From positions 1 through 36,215 of the forward strand of contig JAQUMH010000017.1 of assembly GCA_028718185.1 (NCBI GenBank): a stretch of 36,215 nt of DNA, given 5' to 3'. The position numbers were made by a program, and so were the translations under genes. The notes below the pieces were generated by a model. The model saw only the letters and a program-made list of their open reading frames with translations, made no database searches and had not been told where the DNA came from. Below are positions 29,652-35,687 of the stretch, piece by piece. This stretch comes from Elusimicrobiota bacterium (GTDB taxonomy: Bacteria; Elusimicrobiota; UBA8919). How positions within the stretch are numbered: position 1 is the first letter of the stretch; the number at the start of each line of letters is the position of its first letter.

Positions 29652-29738
29652 TCAAGCAAATTTGTTATGACCTGACTTTGTAAGCTTCGTATCCTGTAAT
29701 TTGATACGTGCTTCCATTAGCTTTTTATGCACCGACAT
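29652..29738 (-). pseudogene. Truncated 5' end of the original ERF gene
   Basis: A 28-codon ORF, MSVHKKLMEARIKLQ and onward to NKFA then TGA, with AAGGAG upstream. It matches the start of the intact ERF protein (MSVHKKLMDARIKLQ ... NKFS). The frame ends where the GIY-YIG element begins. It shows the original gene was cut after NKFA and its 5' end replaced by a copy carried on the inserted element. Confidence 0.75.
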
Positions 29739-29877
29739 TTTGTTTCTCCTTATCTACTGATTCAAGTAATGCAAAAAATTCTTCATCTGACATGGCTAAC
29801 AACGATTCAAGTTTATTCTCGAGAAATTCCTGTTGCTCAAGTTGCTGTTGCTGCCACATTGAATTATCGTCTCTCAC
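29725..29877 (-). CDS. Hypothetical 50-residue Q/E-rich early protein
   Basis: It starts at GTG 29877, overlapping the previous stop as GTGA, with AGGAG nine bases upstream. A coiled-coil candidate: QQQQLEQQEFLENKLESLLA followed by MSDEEFFALLESVDKEK. It overlaps the start of the truncated ERF frame. Function unknown. Confidence 0.55.
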   Translation of the reverse strand: MRDDNSMWQQQQLEQQEFLENKLESLLAMSDEEFFALLESVDKEKQNVGA

Positions 29878-30230
29878 AGTGCATCTCTCCTGTCATAGTC
29901 GTCCTCAGCTACTTTTTGCGCTAAATCCTCCCAATAATCTTTAATAACCTTACGGATATATTCAGAAGCATTAACCTGTGCTGAGTTATTATTTGGCAGA
30001 TTTTCAGCAGACTGAATATAAGAACCAAGCATAATTGCTTGATGTGTCACCATCTCAGCAATAGCCTCTTGTACATTCTCTGGCAAGAAAGGATTGTATT
30101 CCGCAGCCAGCAATTCATTTTTACGATCTTCTATCCAGTCGTATCGTTTTTCAGATTCGACTTCTTTAGCCATGTATCTGTCTAAATCTTCATTGAATGC
30201 GATTCGTTCTGAGTTAGTAAAGTTTGGCAT
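29874..30230 (-). CDS. First gene of the leftward early operon, hypothetical
   Basis: A 118-residue acidic helical protein. The start is ATG 30230 with GGAG six bases upstream; a TTG at 30242 is less likely. The sequence (MPNFTNSERIAFNEDLDRYM...) has no recognisable motif. It lies about 27 bases from the predicted transcript start of the leftward promoter, so it is the first early product on this side. Confidence 0.7.
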   Translation of the reverse strand: MPNFTNSERIAFNEDLDRYMAKEVESEKRYDWIEDRKNELLAAEYNPFLPENVQEAIAEMVTHQAIMLGSYIQSAENLPNNNSAQVNASEYIRKVIKDYWEDLAQKVAEDDYDRRDAL

Positions 30231-30245
30231 TTCAGTCTCCAATTA

Positions 30246-30298
30246 AGTTAATCAAGGTAACTCATTATAGGATAACTAATCCTTTAAATCAAGATTTA
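30246..30298. promoter_or_regulatory. Control region with three dyads
   Basis: AGTTA-N7-TAACT (30246-30262), AGGAT-N5-ATCCT (30269-30283) and TAAATC-AA-GATTTA (30285-30298) are consecutive inverted repeats between the divergent early genes. AATCAAG is repeated at 30250 and 30287. They are candidate operators for the Cro-like protein or another HTH protein. Confidence 0.5.
30264..30292 (-). promoter_or_regulatory. Leftward early promoter
   Basis: Minus strand TTGATT (30292-30287), 17-base spacer, perfect TATAAT (30269-30264). Reads the whole leftward operon and cassette array 1. Its spacer contains the dyad AGGAT-N5-ATCCT. Confidence 0.75.
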
Positions 30299-30321
30299 TT
30301 TCATTCTATTTTAAATAATGC

Positions 30322-30327
30322 TATAAT
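30322..30327 (+). promoter_or_regulatory. Rightward -10 element giving a leaderless Cro-like mRNA
   Basis: A perfect TATAAT ends six bases before the ATG at 30334, so transcription would start at or beside the A of the start codon. There is no ribosome binding site, and only a weak -35 (TTTCAT at 30299). Confidence 0.5.
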
Positions 30328-30333
30328 CTTTTC

Positions 30334-30501
30334 ATGGATAAGAAAGAAGCAATCGAAAAATTCGGATCAACCCGTAAACTTGCTGAGGCACTAGGGATTA
30401 GTGTCCAAGCGATTTACCAATGGCCGGATAAACTAACACGATCAATTGCAGATAGGGTAGAGCTTGCCTATCTGAAGCGTTTAACTGTCTCCGATAGTTA
30501 A
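30334..30501 (+). CDS. cro: Cro-like repressor
   Basis: A 55-residue protein (MDKKEAIEKFGSTRKLAEAL...). The helix-turn-helix GSTRKLAEALGISVQAIYQW (11-30) followed by P-x-K-L and a helix RSIADRVELAYLK is the pattern of small lambdoid Cro/YdaS-type proteins. It is divergent from the leftward operon, and probably represses both early promoters through the dyads at 30246-30298. No CI-like partner is present. The gene is followed by a terminator hairpin. Confidence 0.8.
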   Translation: MDKKEAIEKFGSTRKLAEALGISVQAIYQWPDKLTRSIADRVELAYLKRLTVSDS

Positions 30502-30509
30502 TACAGCAG

Positions 30510-30544
30510 GCCGATGCGCTTTAGCGTAGTCTGAATCGGCTTTT
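30510..30544 (+). terminator. Terminator after the Cro-like gene
   Basis: GCCGAT (30510-30515) and ATCGGC (30535-30540), with an inner CGC/GCG pair, followed by TTTT. It is a moderate intrinsic terminator or attenuator and probably needs antitermination for full replication-gene expression. Confidence 0.6.
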
Positions 30545-30556
30545 ACGCTCCACAAG

Positions 30557-30607
30557 CATCAAGAATAAACTACCTTGCAAGTATGTTAGGGTAGTTCCTT
30601 GTTGATG
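30557..30607 (+). ncRNA. Paired RNA element of unknown role
   Basis: CATCAA pairs with TTGATG and, inside it, AACTACC pairs with GGTAGTT around a 15-base loop, giving an extended imperfect stem between two terminators. No T-run follows. It could be an antitermination or processing site, or the end of a small RNA. Confidence 0.4.
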
Positions 30608-30639
30608 TTTTGAAGGTTGGGTAACTGACCAATTTACAG

Positions 30640-30660
30640 CCCCTTAATCGGGGTTTTTTT
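30640..30660 (+). terminator. Strong intrinsic terminator
   Basis: CCCC-TTAATC-GGGG followed by seven T. It isolates the Cro-like unit from the downstream replication genes, which have their own promoter. Confidence 0.75.
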
Positions 30661-30661
30661 A

Positions 30662-30690
30662 TTGCTAAGTTTAGATAAGTTTGTTATAGT
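30662..30690 (+). promoter_or_regulatory. Promoter for the structured leader and replication genes
   Basis: TTGCTA (30662-30667), 17-base spacer, TATAGT (30685-30690). Start near 30697, giving a leader of about 155 bases before the ATG at 30853. Confidence 0.55.
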
Positions 30691-30696
30691 TGCACT

Positions 30697-30852
30697 TGCA
30701 AGCAATTGCCCTGACGTGAGAATCAGGAGAAATAGCTGGGATGGATTCTCTTGCCGCATGGCTTTTATTCTGTCCCGTTTTTAGACCGCAATGGTTGCCC
30801 CAGCTCCGGACTCTCACCGGAATAGAGGCCAGCCGACAGGAGAATCCATTAA
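30697..30852. ncRNA. Highly structured RNA leader, possible phage C4-type antisense RNA
   Basis: A 156-base stretch with no convincing gene. Perfect pairings are CCTGA/TCAGG (30710-30727), AGCTGGG/CCCAGCT (30734-30740 with 30799-30805), ATGGATTCTC/GAGAATCCAT (30741-30750 with 30840-30849) and TCCGG/CCGGA (30805-30821). The second and third interleave, so they form either a pseudoknot or alternative folds. The position in the immunity/replication arm and the sequence look resemble what I remember of phage C4 antisense RNAs, but I could not verify this, or which strand is functional. Confidence 0.5.
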
Positions 30853-30969
30853 ATGTTAAGCCCTCGTTTCGCTCAAGCATACGCAATATCTAAAGCAATA
30901 CCTCACGCAAAAAACAAACGCCTAGCTATCTTGGCATGGTGCAAATCAGTCAAGAAGGCGATTGGCTGA
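30853..30969 (+). CDS. Small basic protein before the replication genes
   Basis: A 38-residue ORF (MLSPRFAQAYAISKAIPHAK...) from ATG 30853, with AGGAG ten bases upstream lying in the 3' arm of the leader hairpin. Its translation could therefore be controlled by the RNA fold. Its TGA is one base before the ATG of the DUF1376 gene. Confidence 0.55.
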   Translation: MLSPRFAQAYAISKAIPHAKNKRLAILAWCKSVKKAIG

Positions 30970-30970
30970 T

Positions 30971-31696
30971 ATGCACTATTTTCAATTTAACATAGGCGAT
31001 TATAAGTCGCATACCAGCCATTTAACCCCTATGGAAGATTTGGCATATAGGCGGTTACTAGATTGGTATTATCTGCATGAGAAACCAATATCATTAAACC
31101 CTTCACAAGCAGCCAGATTAATTATACTTCCAGACAACACAAAGGAAGTTGAGCAGGTATTGCAAGAGTTTTTTACACGCACAGAAGATGGGTGGATAAA
31201 TAAACGCGCAGATAAAGAAATTTCTGTTTATCAAGGGTTTATTAACTCTGGAAAGAAAGGGGCCGCTATAAGGTGGGGTAAGGGTGACAATAGCCCCCCT
31301 ATTACCCCCCCTAATCAGGGGCTAATAGCAAACACTAACCATGAACCACTAACAACTAACCAAGAACCATTAACCAATAGAAAAGCTCTTGTTGCTGACG
31401 CAACGAAAGATTGTCCTCATGAGCAGATTATTTCTGCTTATCACGAAATACTCCCAGAGATGCCGCAAGTAAAAGTTTTAACTGAAAAGCGGAAATCCTC
31501 TTTAAAGGCTAGGTGGCGGGAAGACGAAAAGCGTCAAGATTTAGAATTCTGGAATCGGTTTTTTAATTATGTTAGGACAAGCGATTTTTTAATGGGGAAA
31601 ACTCCAAGCGGATGGCAGGCTGATTTTGAATGGCTGGTAAACAGCTCAAACTTTGTAAAAGTTATAGAGGGAAAATATGACAACCGTAAACCTTGA
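30971..31696 (+). CDS. DUF1376 replication initiation protein
   Basis: From ATG 30971 it gives 241 residues; a TTG at 30962 would add three. The N-terminus MHYFQFNIGDYKSHTSHLTP and MEDLAYRRLLDWYYLHEKPI is the DUF1376 (YdaU-type) domain. The low-complexity linker at about 105-135 (PPNQGLIANTNHEPLTTNQE) joins it to a C-terminal domain like those that contact helicase. Together with DnaB it forms the O/P-like replication pair. It overlaps dnaB by 20 bases. Confidence 0.85.
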   Translation: MHYFQFNIGDYKSHTSHLTPMEDLAYRRLLDWYYLHEKPISLNPSQAARLIILPDNTKEVEQVLQEFFTRTEDGWINKRADKEISVYQGFINSGKKGAAIRWGKGDNSPPITPPNQGLIANTNHEPLTTNQEPLTNRKALVADATKDCPHEQIISAYHEILPEMPQVKVLTEKRKSSLKARWREDEKRQDLEFWNRFFNYVRTSDFLMGKTPSGWQADFEWLVNSSNFVKVIEGKYDNRKP

Positions 31697-33011
31697 AGCG
31701 GAACAAAGTGTATTAGGGGCTTTGCTGATAGATGTAAACGTCTGGGATAGAATTCAGGAAAGCATTGAAGAAAAGGATTTTTGCAATCCTGAGCATCAGT
31801 TGATATTCAGACATATTAAGCGCATGGCTGATACCGCTGGCTCAATTGACGTTCTAACAATCGCTGAGTCAATCGAAAGCACGGGGAAATTAGCTCTAAT
31901 TGGAGGATTGCCTTATCTTGGAAGTTTGGCAACATCAGTAAACTCGACAAAGAACGTAATCTTATATGCTGACATAGTTAGAAAAAACCGCAAAGAGAGA
32001 GACTTTCAATCCGTAATTGCAGAACTGCAAGAATCAAGCGGTAATTTTAGCGAAAAGGTAAAAAATGCAATAGATATTCTAACTTCACTGGCAGACGACA
32101 AGAAGGATACCGTTGTGAGCTTGCGTGAAGCATCACAGAAGGCTTTAACAACTCTAGACAATAGATTCACCAATGGAGGAGATATTCACGGCCTCAAAAC
32201 GCTTCTAAACGGTTTTGATGCTAAAACAGGAGGATTGCAGAAAGGAGATTTAATTATCATCGCTGGACGGCCTTCTATGGGTAAAACTGCATTTGCTACG
32301 AATATCGCTGAAAACGTAGCTGTAACCCAAAATCTGCCCGTTTTAATGTTTAGCCTTGAAATGTCAGACGAGCAATTGGCAACACGGGCAATGGCAAGCG
32401 TAGGAAAAATCAGCTTAAACACAATGCGGAGCGCAAAGATTCAGGATGATGACTGGGAGAAGTTAACTAATGTGACCAATAAATTCTTCGATGCCCCATT
32501 TTTCATAGACCCTAACCCAATGATGACAGCTTCTCAAATGCACTTGCGAGCCAAGAAGATAAAACGCCAGCATGGATTAAGTCTTGTGGTTATTGACTAC
32601 TTGCAACTCATGACCGAAGGCGGAGATACCCGCAATAACGAACTTTCCACAATCACACGAAAGTTAAAGATGATGGCTAAAGATTTGGATTGTCCCGTAA
32701 TTTGCCTTTCCCAACTATCCAGAAAGGTTGAAGAAAGAGCAGACAAGCGCCCGATGATGAGCGACTTGAGGGATTCAGGCGCTATTGAGCAAGATGCAGA
32801 TTTAATTGTGATGATGTATCGAGATGAGTATTACAACAAAGATTCTCCAAACAAAGGAACTGCTGAGGCTATTATTTCAAAACAGCGTATGGGTGAAACA
32901 GGCGCGGTTAGATTAACCTTCCAAGGAGAGTATTCTAGATTTAAAGACTTTGTAGGTGATTGGAGAGATCAACCAAAAAAGCAAACTGGAAGAGGAATGG
33001 GCGATTATTAA
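31677..33011 (+). CDS. dnaB: Replicative DNA helicase, DnaB family
   Basis: 444 residues, the normal DnaB length. The N-terminal collar domain starts EAEQSVLGALLID. Walker A is GRPSMGKT at 197-204, Walker B is VVIDYLQL at 304-311, and the arginine/hexamer region QLSRKVEERADKRPMMSDLRDSG follows as two adjacent blocks, then EQDADLIVMMYRDEYY. It unwinds phage replication forks. The ATG has GAGGG upstream inside the DUF1376 gene. Confidence 0.95.
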   Translation: MTTVNLEAEQSVLGALLIDVNVWDRIQESIEEKDFCNPEHQLIFRHIKRMADTAGSIDVLTIAESIESTGKLALIGGLPYLGSLATSVNSTKNVILYADIVRKNRKERDFQSVIAELQESSGNFSEKVKNAIDILTSLADDKKDTVVSLREASQKALTTLDNRFTNGGDIHGLKTLLNGFDAKTGGLQKGDLIIIAGRPSMGKTAFATNIAENVAVTQNLPVLMFSLEMSDEQLATRAMASVGKISLNTMRSAKIQDDDWEKLTNVTNKFFDAPFFIDPNPMMTASQMHLRAKKIKRQHGLSLVVIDYLQLMTEGGDTRNNELSTITRKLKMMAKDLDCPVICLSQLSRKVEERADKRPMMSDLRDSGAIEQDADLIVMMYRDEYYNKDSPNKGTAEAIISKQRMGETGAVRLTFQGEYSRFKDFVGDWRDQPKKQTGRGMGDY

Positions 33012-33062
33012 AACACCAGAAACTACTTGCTAACTAACCTTGTTTAAAGTAAACTTACAAGC

Positions 33063-33401
33063 ATGGATACTGAAATAGACATTTACCGAGTTTTAGACTA
33101 CCTGCGTGATAATGCAGGCAAGTACGCTCAAGCCAAAGCCAATAGAATCTACCTAGAGGAATATAGGAAGGCTTTAAAGGCTAAGTTAATGGTCAAGTAC
33201 CAGAAACAAGGCGTAACGGCTACAGCAGCCCAAGAACGCGATGCCTATGCAGACGATGAATATGACACTCTCTTGGCTGGATTAAAGGAAGCCGTGGAGC
33301 AGGAGGAGCATCTTAGGTGGTTGTTGATTGCTGCACAGGCTAAAGTAAGCGTATGGCAGAGTTTAGGTGCTAATGCTAGGGCAGAAAGTAAGAATGTATA
33401 A
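33063..33401 (+). CDS. Conserved phage helical protein after DnaB
   Basis: A 112-residue, charged helical protein (KYAQAKANRIYLEEYRKALK, then AQERDAYADDEYDTLLAGLK) of a type often found beside phage replication genes; exact function unknown. Just upstream lies a GTTTA-AAG-TAAAC palindrome (33042-33054). Its TAA stop falls in a GTATAAC box that begins cassette array 2, so it may be the border gene. Confidence 0.75.
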   Translation: MDTEIDIYRVLDYLRDNAGKYAQAKANRIYLEEYRKALKAKLMVKYQKQGVTATAAQERDAYADDEYDTLLAGLKEAVEQEEHLRWLLIAAQAKVSVWQSLGANARAESKNV

Positions 33402-33504
33402 CGTTCAAATTGAGGCGCGGCAACATGGCGGATTTTGACGCACAACGTAAAGATAAGGGGCTGACGCGCTTCTGCGGCAGTCCCTCTTGACCGCCGGGTT
33501 AGCC
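33396..33504 (+). repeat. Composite first attC of array 2
   Basis: GTATAAC (33396-33402) with a left-half sequence, then a full 65-bp site from R'' GCACAAC (33440-33446) to R' GTTAGCC (33498-33504), with arms AAGGGGCTGACGCGC and GCGGCAGTCCC. It may be two fused sites. Confidence 0.75.
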
Positions 33505-33528
33505 AAGCAGAATAAAGGAGATAACTGA

Positions 33529-33681
33529 ATGTCAAAACTTTATGTACGACCACCAAGTATTGAAAATTTAATTTCATATTTTGTAGAGTGGATTGCAAGA
33601 AACATGAGAGCAAGAGTAACTATTAATGTTTATTGGCATGACGGAAAACATTTTACCGAAGAATCAGATGGTAGGGGCTAA
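33529..33681 (+). CDS. Cassette gene: hypothetical 50-residue protein
   Basis: It starts at ATG 33529 with AAAGGAGATAACTG upstream. The protein (MSKLYVRPPSIENLISYFVE...) has a helix then strands (RVTINVYWHDGKHF). AT-rich compared with the other cassettes. The TAA stop sits in the closing box GGCTAAC, exact complement of the opening GTTAGCC. No family known. Confidence 0.7.
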   Translation: MSKLYVRPPSIENLISYFVEWIARNMRARVTINVYWHDGKHFTEESDGRG

Positions 33682-33736
33682 CGTATGAGTTAAGGCCGAT
33701 GCCGGAGGCGGTCGCGCCTTGAACGACGGGTTAGAA
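33676..33736 (+). repeat. attC site, 61 bp
   Basis: R'' GGCTAAC to R' GTTAGAA. Arms GTTAAGGC and GCCTTGAAC enclose a GC-rich stem GCCGGAGGC. Confidence 0.85.
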
Positions 33737-33759
33737 CGCATTTTACAATGGAACGGTAC

Positions 33760-34023
33760 ATGACAACACGAAAAGAATATGAAGCGTGGGCAAAACATGC
33801 GGTGCATAAAACGGTAGGTGATTTACTGTGGGCATGTTGGGAAAAATCTGCATCCTTGGAACGTGAATCTTGCGCTCGGATTTGCGATTTGCAAACAAAA
33901 GAACCTGAATGTCCAGAACGTGCTGCATATTGTGCAGAAGCTATACGCAGGCGTTCTAACAATCAAGTTAAGGCCGACGCCGAAGGCGGTCGCGCCTTGA
34001 ACGCAGGGTTAGACGATGACTGA
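33760..34023 (+). CDS. Cassette gene: cysteine-containing helical protein
   Basis: I take ATG 33760 (87 residues); ATG 33748 is possible. The helical core has MTTRKEYEAWAKHAVHKTVG, then ERESCARICDLQTKEPECPE with four cysteines in the ORF. The last 22 residues (SNNQVKADAEGGRALNAGL and DDD) are translated from the closing attC. The stop overlaps the next gene. The closing box TTCTAAC complements GTTAGAA exactly. Function unknown. Confidence 0.7.
   Translation: MTTRKEYEAWAKHAVHKTVGDLLWACWEKSASLERESCARICDLQTKEPECPERAAYCAEAIRRRSNNQVKADAEGGRALNAGLDDD
33954..34014 (+). repeat. attC site, 61 bp
   Basis: R'' TTCTAAC to R' GTTAGAC. Very similar to the preceding site (AAGTTAAGGCCGACGCCG versus AGTTAAGGCCGATGCCG), as expected for sites from one source integron. 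Confidence 0.87.
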
Positions 34024-34210
34024 ATGGAAAGACCGAAAGATTACGCAGGCATGGGCGATAATCAAGCCGAACGGCGATATTTTGCTTGATAGCGACTTTG
34101 CGAATGAGTCCCACGCTTGGCAGATTGCACTGGGCTGGCCGAGCGATGACGAGATAGCAGAGGCAAAGAATAACGGCTACCGCGCAGTGTTTGCGGCGGT
34201 GGTCGTCTAA
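34016..34210 (+). CDS. Cassette gene: hypothetical 64-residue protein
   Basis: It starts one base after the R' box and overlaps the previous cassette's stop. A compact alpha/beta protein (MTEWKDRKITQAWAIIKPNG...), low in cysteine, ending GYRAVFAAVVV. The TAA lies in the closing GTCTAAC, exact complement of GTTAGAC. It is the last cassette before the terminal element. Confidence 0.7.
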   Translation: MTEWKDRKITQAWAIIKPNGDILLDSDFANESHAWQIALGWPSDDEIAEAKNNGYRAVFAAVVV

Positions 34211-34260
34211 CGTATGATATATACCTAAAAAGGTGTATATCCTGATAAACACACCTAATG
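34205..34260 (+). repeat. Terminal attC-like element of array 2
   Basis: R'' GTCTAAC, then the stem GATATATACCT-AAAA-AGGTGTATATC, a degenerate R' GATAAAC (34244-34250) and ACACCTAATG. Homologous to 23655-23710 at 49 of 56 bases. Confidence 0.75.
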
Positions 34261-34265
34261 AACTT

Positions 34266-34448
34266 ATGACCTGCCAAAACTGTAAACACTGGAAGATTAT
34301 ATCCACAACTGGAAGTGAGCGTGGTGACATCCAGATGGCTAATTTTAATTACAAGAACTGTTCAGTAGATCACTCAAAATGGGCAGCATTCAGGTTTTTA
34401 AACGGAAACACTAAGGGGTGCGACAAGTTTGAAGATAAAAAAGTGTGA
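34266..34448 (+). CDS. Small zinc-binding protein
   Basis: From ATG 34266 (60 residues; an upstream GTG frame would read through the terminal element and is unlikely). MTCQNCKHW at the start, then C32 and GCDKF near the end give four cysteines, probably a zinc site. It is the first phage-type gene after array 2. No good ribosome binding site, perhaps because insertion of the array changed its 5' region. Confidence 0.6.
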   Translation: MTCQNCKHWKIISTTGSERGDIQMANFNYKNCSVDHSKWAAFRFLNGNTKGCDKFEDKKV

Positions 34449-34459
34449 TATTATATAAA

Positions 34460-34516
34460 TATCGGTCGCTGGAGAGCGCGCAAGATGAAAGTGCTTATCT
34501 CACTTGATTGCCGATA
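34460..34516 (+). ncRNA. Structured leader before the HNH gene
   Basis: TATCGG (34460-34465) pairs with CCGATA (34511-34516), enclosing two hairpins, CGCT-ggag-AGCG and AAGTG-cttatct-CACTT: a closed multi-branch fold of 57 bases. Role unknown; it lies 30 bases before the HNH start. Confidence 0.4.
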
Positions 34517-34546
34517 AACTCACTCAATGTTAGATAAGGACACATC

Positions 34547-35164
34547 ATGGGAATTTTCTCAAAAAAAGCAAATTTGCTTGGGATGACATTTGGAATATGG
34601 AATGTAATATCTGAAGCAAAACCAATAAAAAAAATATCAATGTGGACATGCAGATGTGAATGCGGAAAAGAAAAAGATGTTGCCGCATCATCGCTGAAAA
34701 GCGGGACAAGTTCTGGTTGTGGAAGTTGTGGTAGAAAAAAGCATGGTATGTCACATACTGGAGCTTATAAATCATGGTGTGCAATGATGTATCGAACAAG
34801 CAGCTCTAAACATATTGCCTATAACAGGTATGGAGGAAGAGGAATAACTGTTTGTGATAGATGGCATTTATTTGAGAATTTTTATGAAGATATGGGGGAA
34901 AGGCCTAATGGAAAAACATTAGATAGAATTGATTATGATGGTAATTATTCAAAAGAAAATTGTAGATGGGCAACATATATTCAACAATCTAACAATACAT
35001 CATTTAATCATGTTGTTATATTCAATGATACTGAATATACAATAGCTCAACTTTCAAAACATTTGTCAATTAAATATACAACATTAAGACGCAGAATTAT
35101 AACTGGAGGTGTATTAGATGCCCCAATTAAAAGTGGTAAAAAGCAAGAAATGCGCAAATTGTAA
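34547..35164 (+). CDS. HNH homing endonuclease next to ninG
   Basis: A 205-residue protein with AAGGA upstream. An N-terminal zinc finger (CRCECGKEKD ... CGSCGRKK) is followed by the YGGRGITVCDRW ... LDRIDYDGNYSKENCRWAT signature, shared with the gene at 26351. The C-terminus has a short helix-turn-helix (TIAQLSKHLSIKYTTLRRRI). It overlaps ninG by 47 bases, as inserted homing genes often do. Confidence 0.82.
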   Translation: MGIFSKKANLLGMTFGIWNVISEAKPIKKISMWTCRCECGKEKDVAASSLKSGTSSGCGSCGRKKHGMSHTGAYKSWCAMMYRTSSSKHIAYNRYGGRGITVCDRWHLFENFYEDMGERPNGKTLDRIDYDGNYSKENCRWATYIQQSNNTSFNHVVIFNDTEYTIAQLSKHLSIKYTTLRRRIITGGVLDAPIKSGKKQEMRKL

Positions 35165-35687
35165 AAAACAATTCATCCCAGATCGTCCACTCCAGCAAGT
35201 ATGCTCATATAAGTGCGCCATTGTATTTGGTGCCAGAAAGATGGCAAAAGAAGAAACAAAGCGAAAGAATATAGTTAAGAAACAAATTAAAGAGCAAAAA
35301 GAAGCATCACAGCCGCTTAAATACTGGAAGGATAAGGTTCAGGTAGTATTTAATGCTTATATCAGGGCGAGAGATGGAAAGGTTTGTATAAGCTGCGGAA
35401 CTACTAATTCAAACATAGTTTATTGCGCTGGGCATTTCAGGACAAGGAAAGCCGCAGACCAGCTTAGATATAATGAGGACAACGTGCATTCCCAGTGCAA
35501 TTTTCACTGCAACTCACAATTAAGTGGGAATATTGCCAATTATCGCCCCGCACTGATAGAAAAAATTGGGATAGAACGAGTTGAAGCATTAGAGAATAAC
35601 AATGTATCAAAACGATGGACAGTAGAAGAACTGAAGCAAATAGAAGAGAAGTATAAGAAAATGCTGAAAATATTGAAAAATGACTGA
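35118..35687 (+). CDS. ninG: NinG/Rap-like recombination protein
   Basis: A 189-residue protein. CANC at residues 12-15 and CSYKC at 29-33 form a first zinc site. C90-x2-C93, H106, C127, H130 and C131 (CISC ... AGHFRTRK ... SQCNFHCN) form the HNH-like NinG core. In lambda-like phages NinG/Rap cuts recombination junctions and works with annealing proteins, here the ERF protein. Its last 135 bases recur at the left end of the window. Confidence 0.88.
   Translation: MPQLKVVKSKKCANCKKQFIPDRPLQQVCSYKCAIVFGARKMAKEETKRKNIVKKQIKEQKEASQPLKYWKDKVQVVFNAYIRARDGKVCISCGTTNSNIVYCAGHFRTRKAADQLRYNEDNVHSQCNFHCNSQLSGNIANYRPALIEKIGIERVEALENNNVSKRWTVEELKQIEEKYKKMLKILKND

Larger units (their letters stand above)
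33396..34260 (+). mobile_element. Integron-type gene cassette array 2 (attC cluster without integrase)
   Basis: Three small rightward cassettes. Opening and closing boxes are exact complements in all three: GTTAGCC/GGCTAAC, GTTAGAA/TTCTAAC and GTTAGAC/GTCTAAC. The sites have the paired L''/L' arms of attC. It begins at the stop of the conserved 33063 gene and ends in the terminal element shared with array 1. GC-richer by eye than the phage flanks. Co-directional with the replication operon. Confidence 0.87.

Noticed and set aside
30671-30886. A 71-codon leftward ORF over the same leader
   Set aside because: No ribosome binding site, opposite to the local promoter, and the sequence is constrained by RNA structure.
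30741-30893. A 50-codon rightward ORF (MDSLAAWLLFCPVFRPQWLP...) with AGGAG eleven bases upstream
   Set aside because: It lies wholly across the interleaved stems of the leader RNA, and its sequence is explained by the pairing arms. Poor spacing of the binding site.
33425-33490. A 21-codon ORF (MADFDAQRKDKGLTRFCGSP...) inside the first attC of array 2
   Set aside because: Lies entirely within the attC arms and has no clear binding site; most likely a by-product of the palindrome.
34460-34516. Possible tRNA gene
   Set aside because: The 57-base fold lacks an anticodon arm of proper size, a TTC-type T loop and an acceptor of seven pairs.
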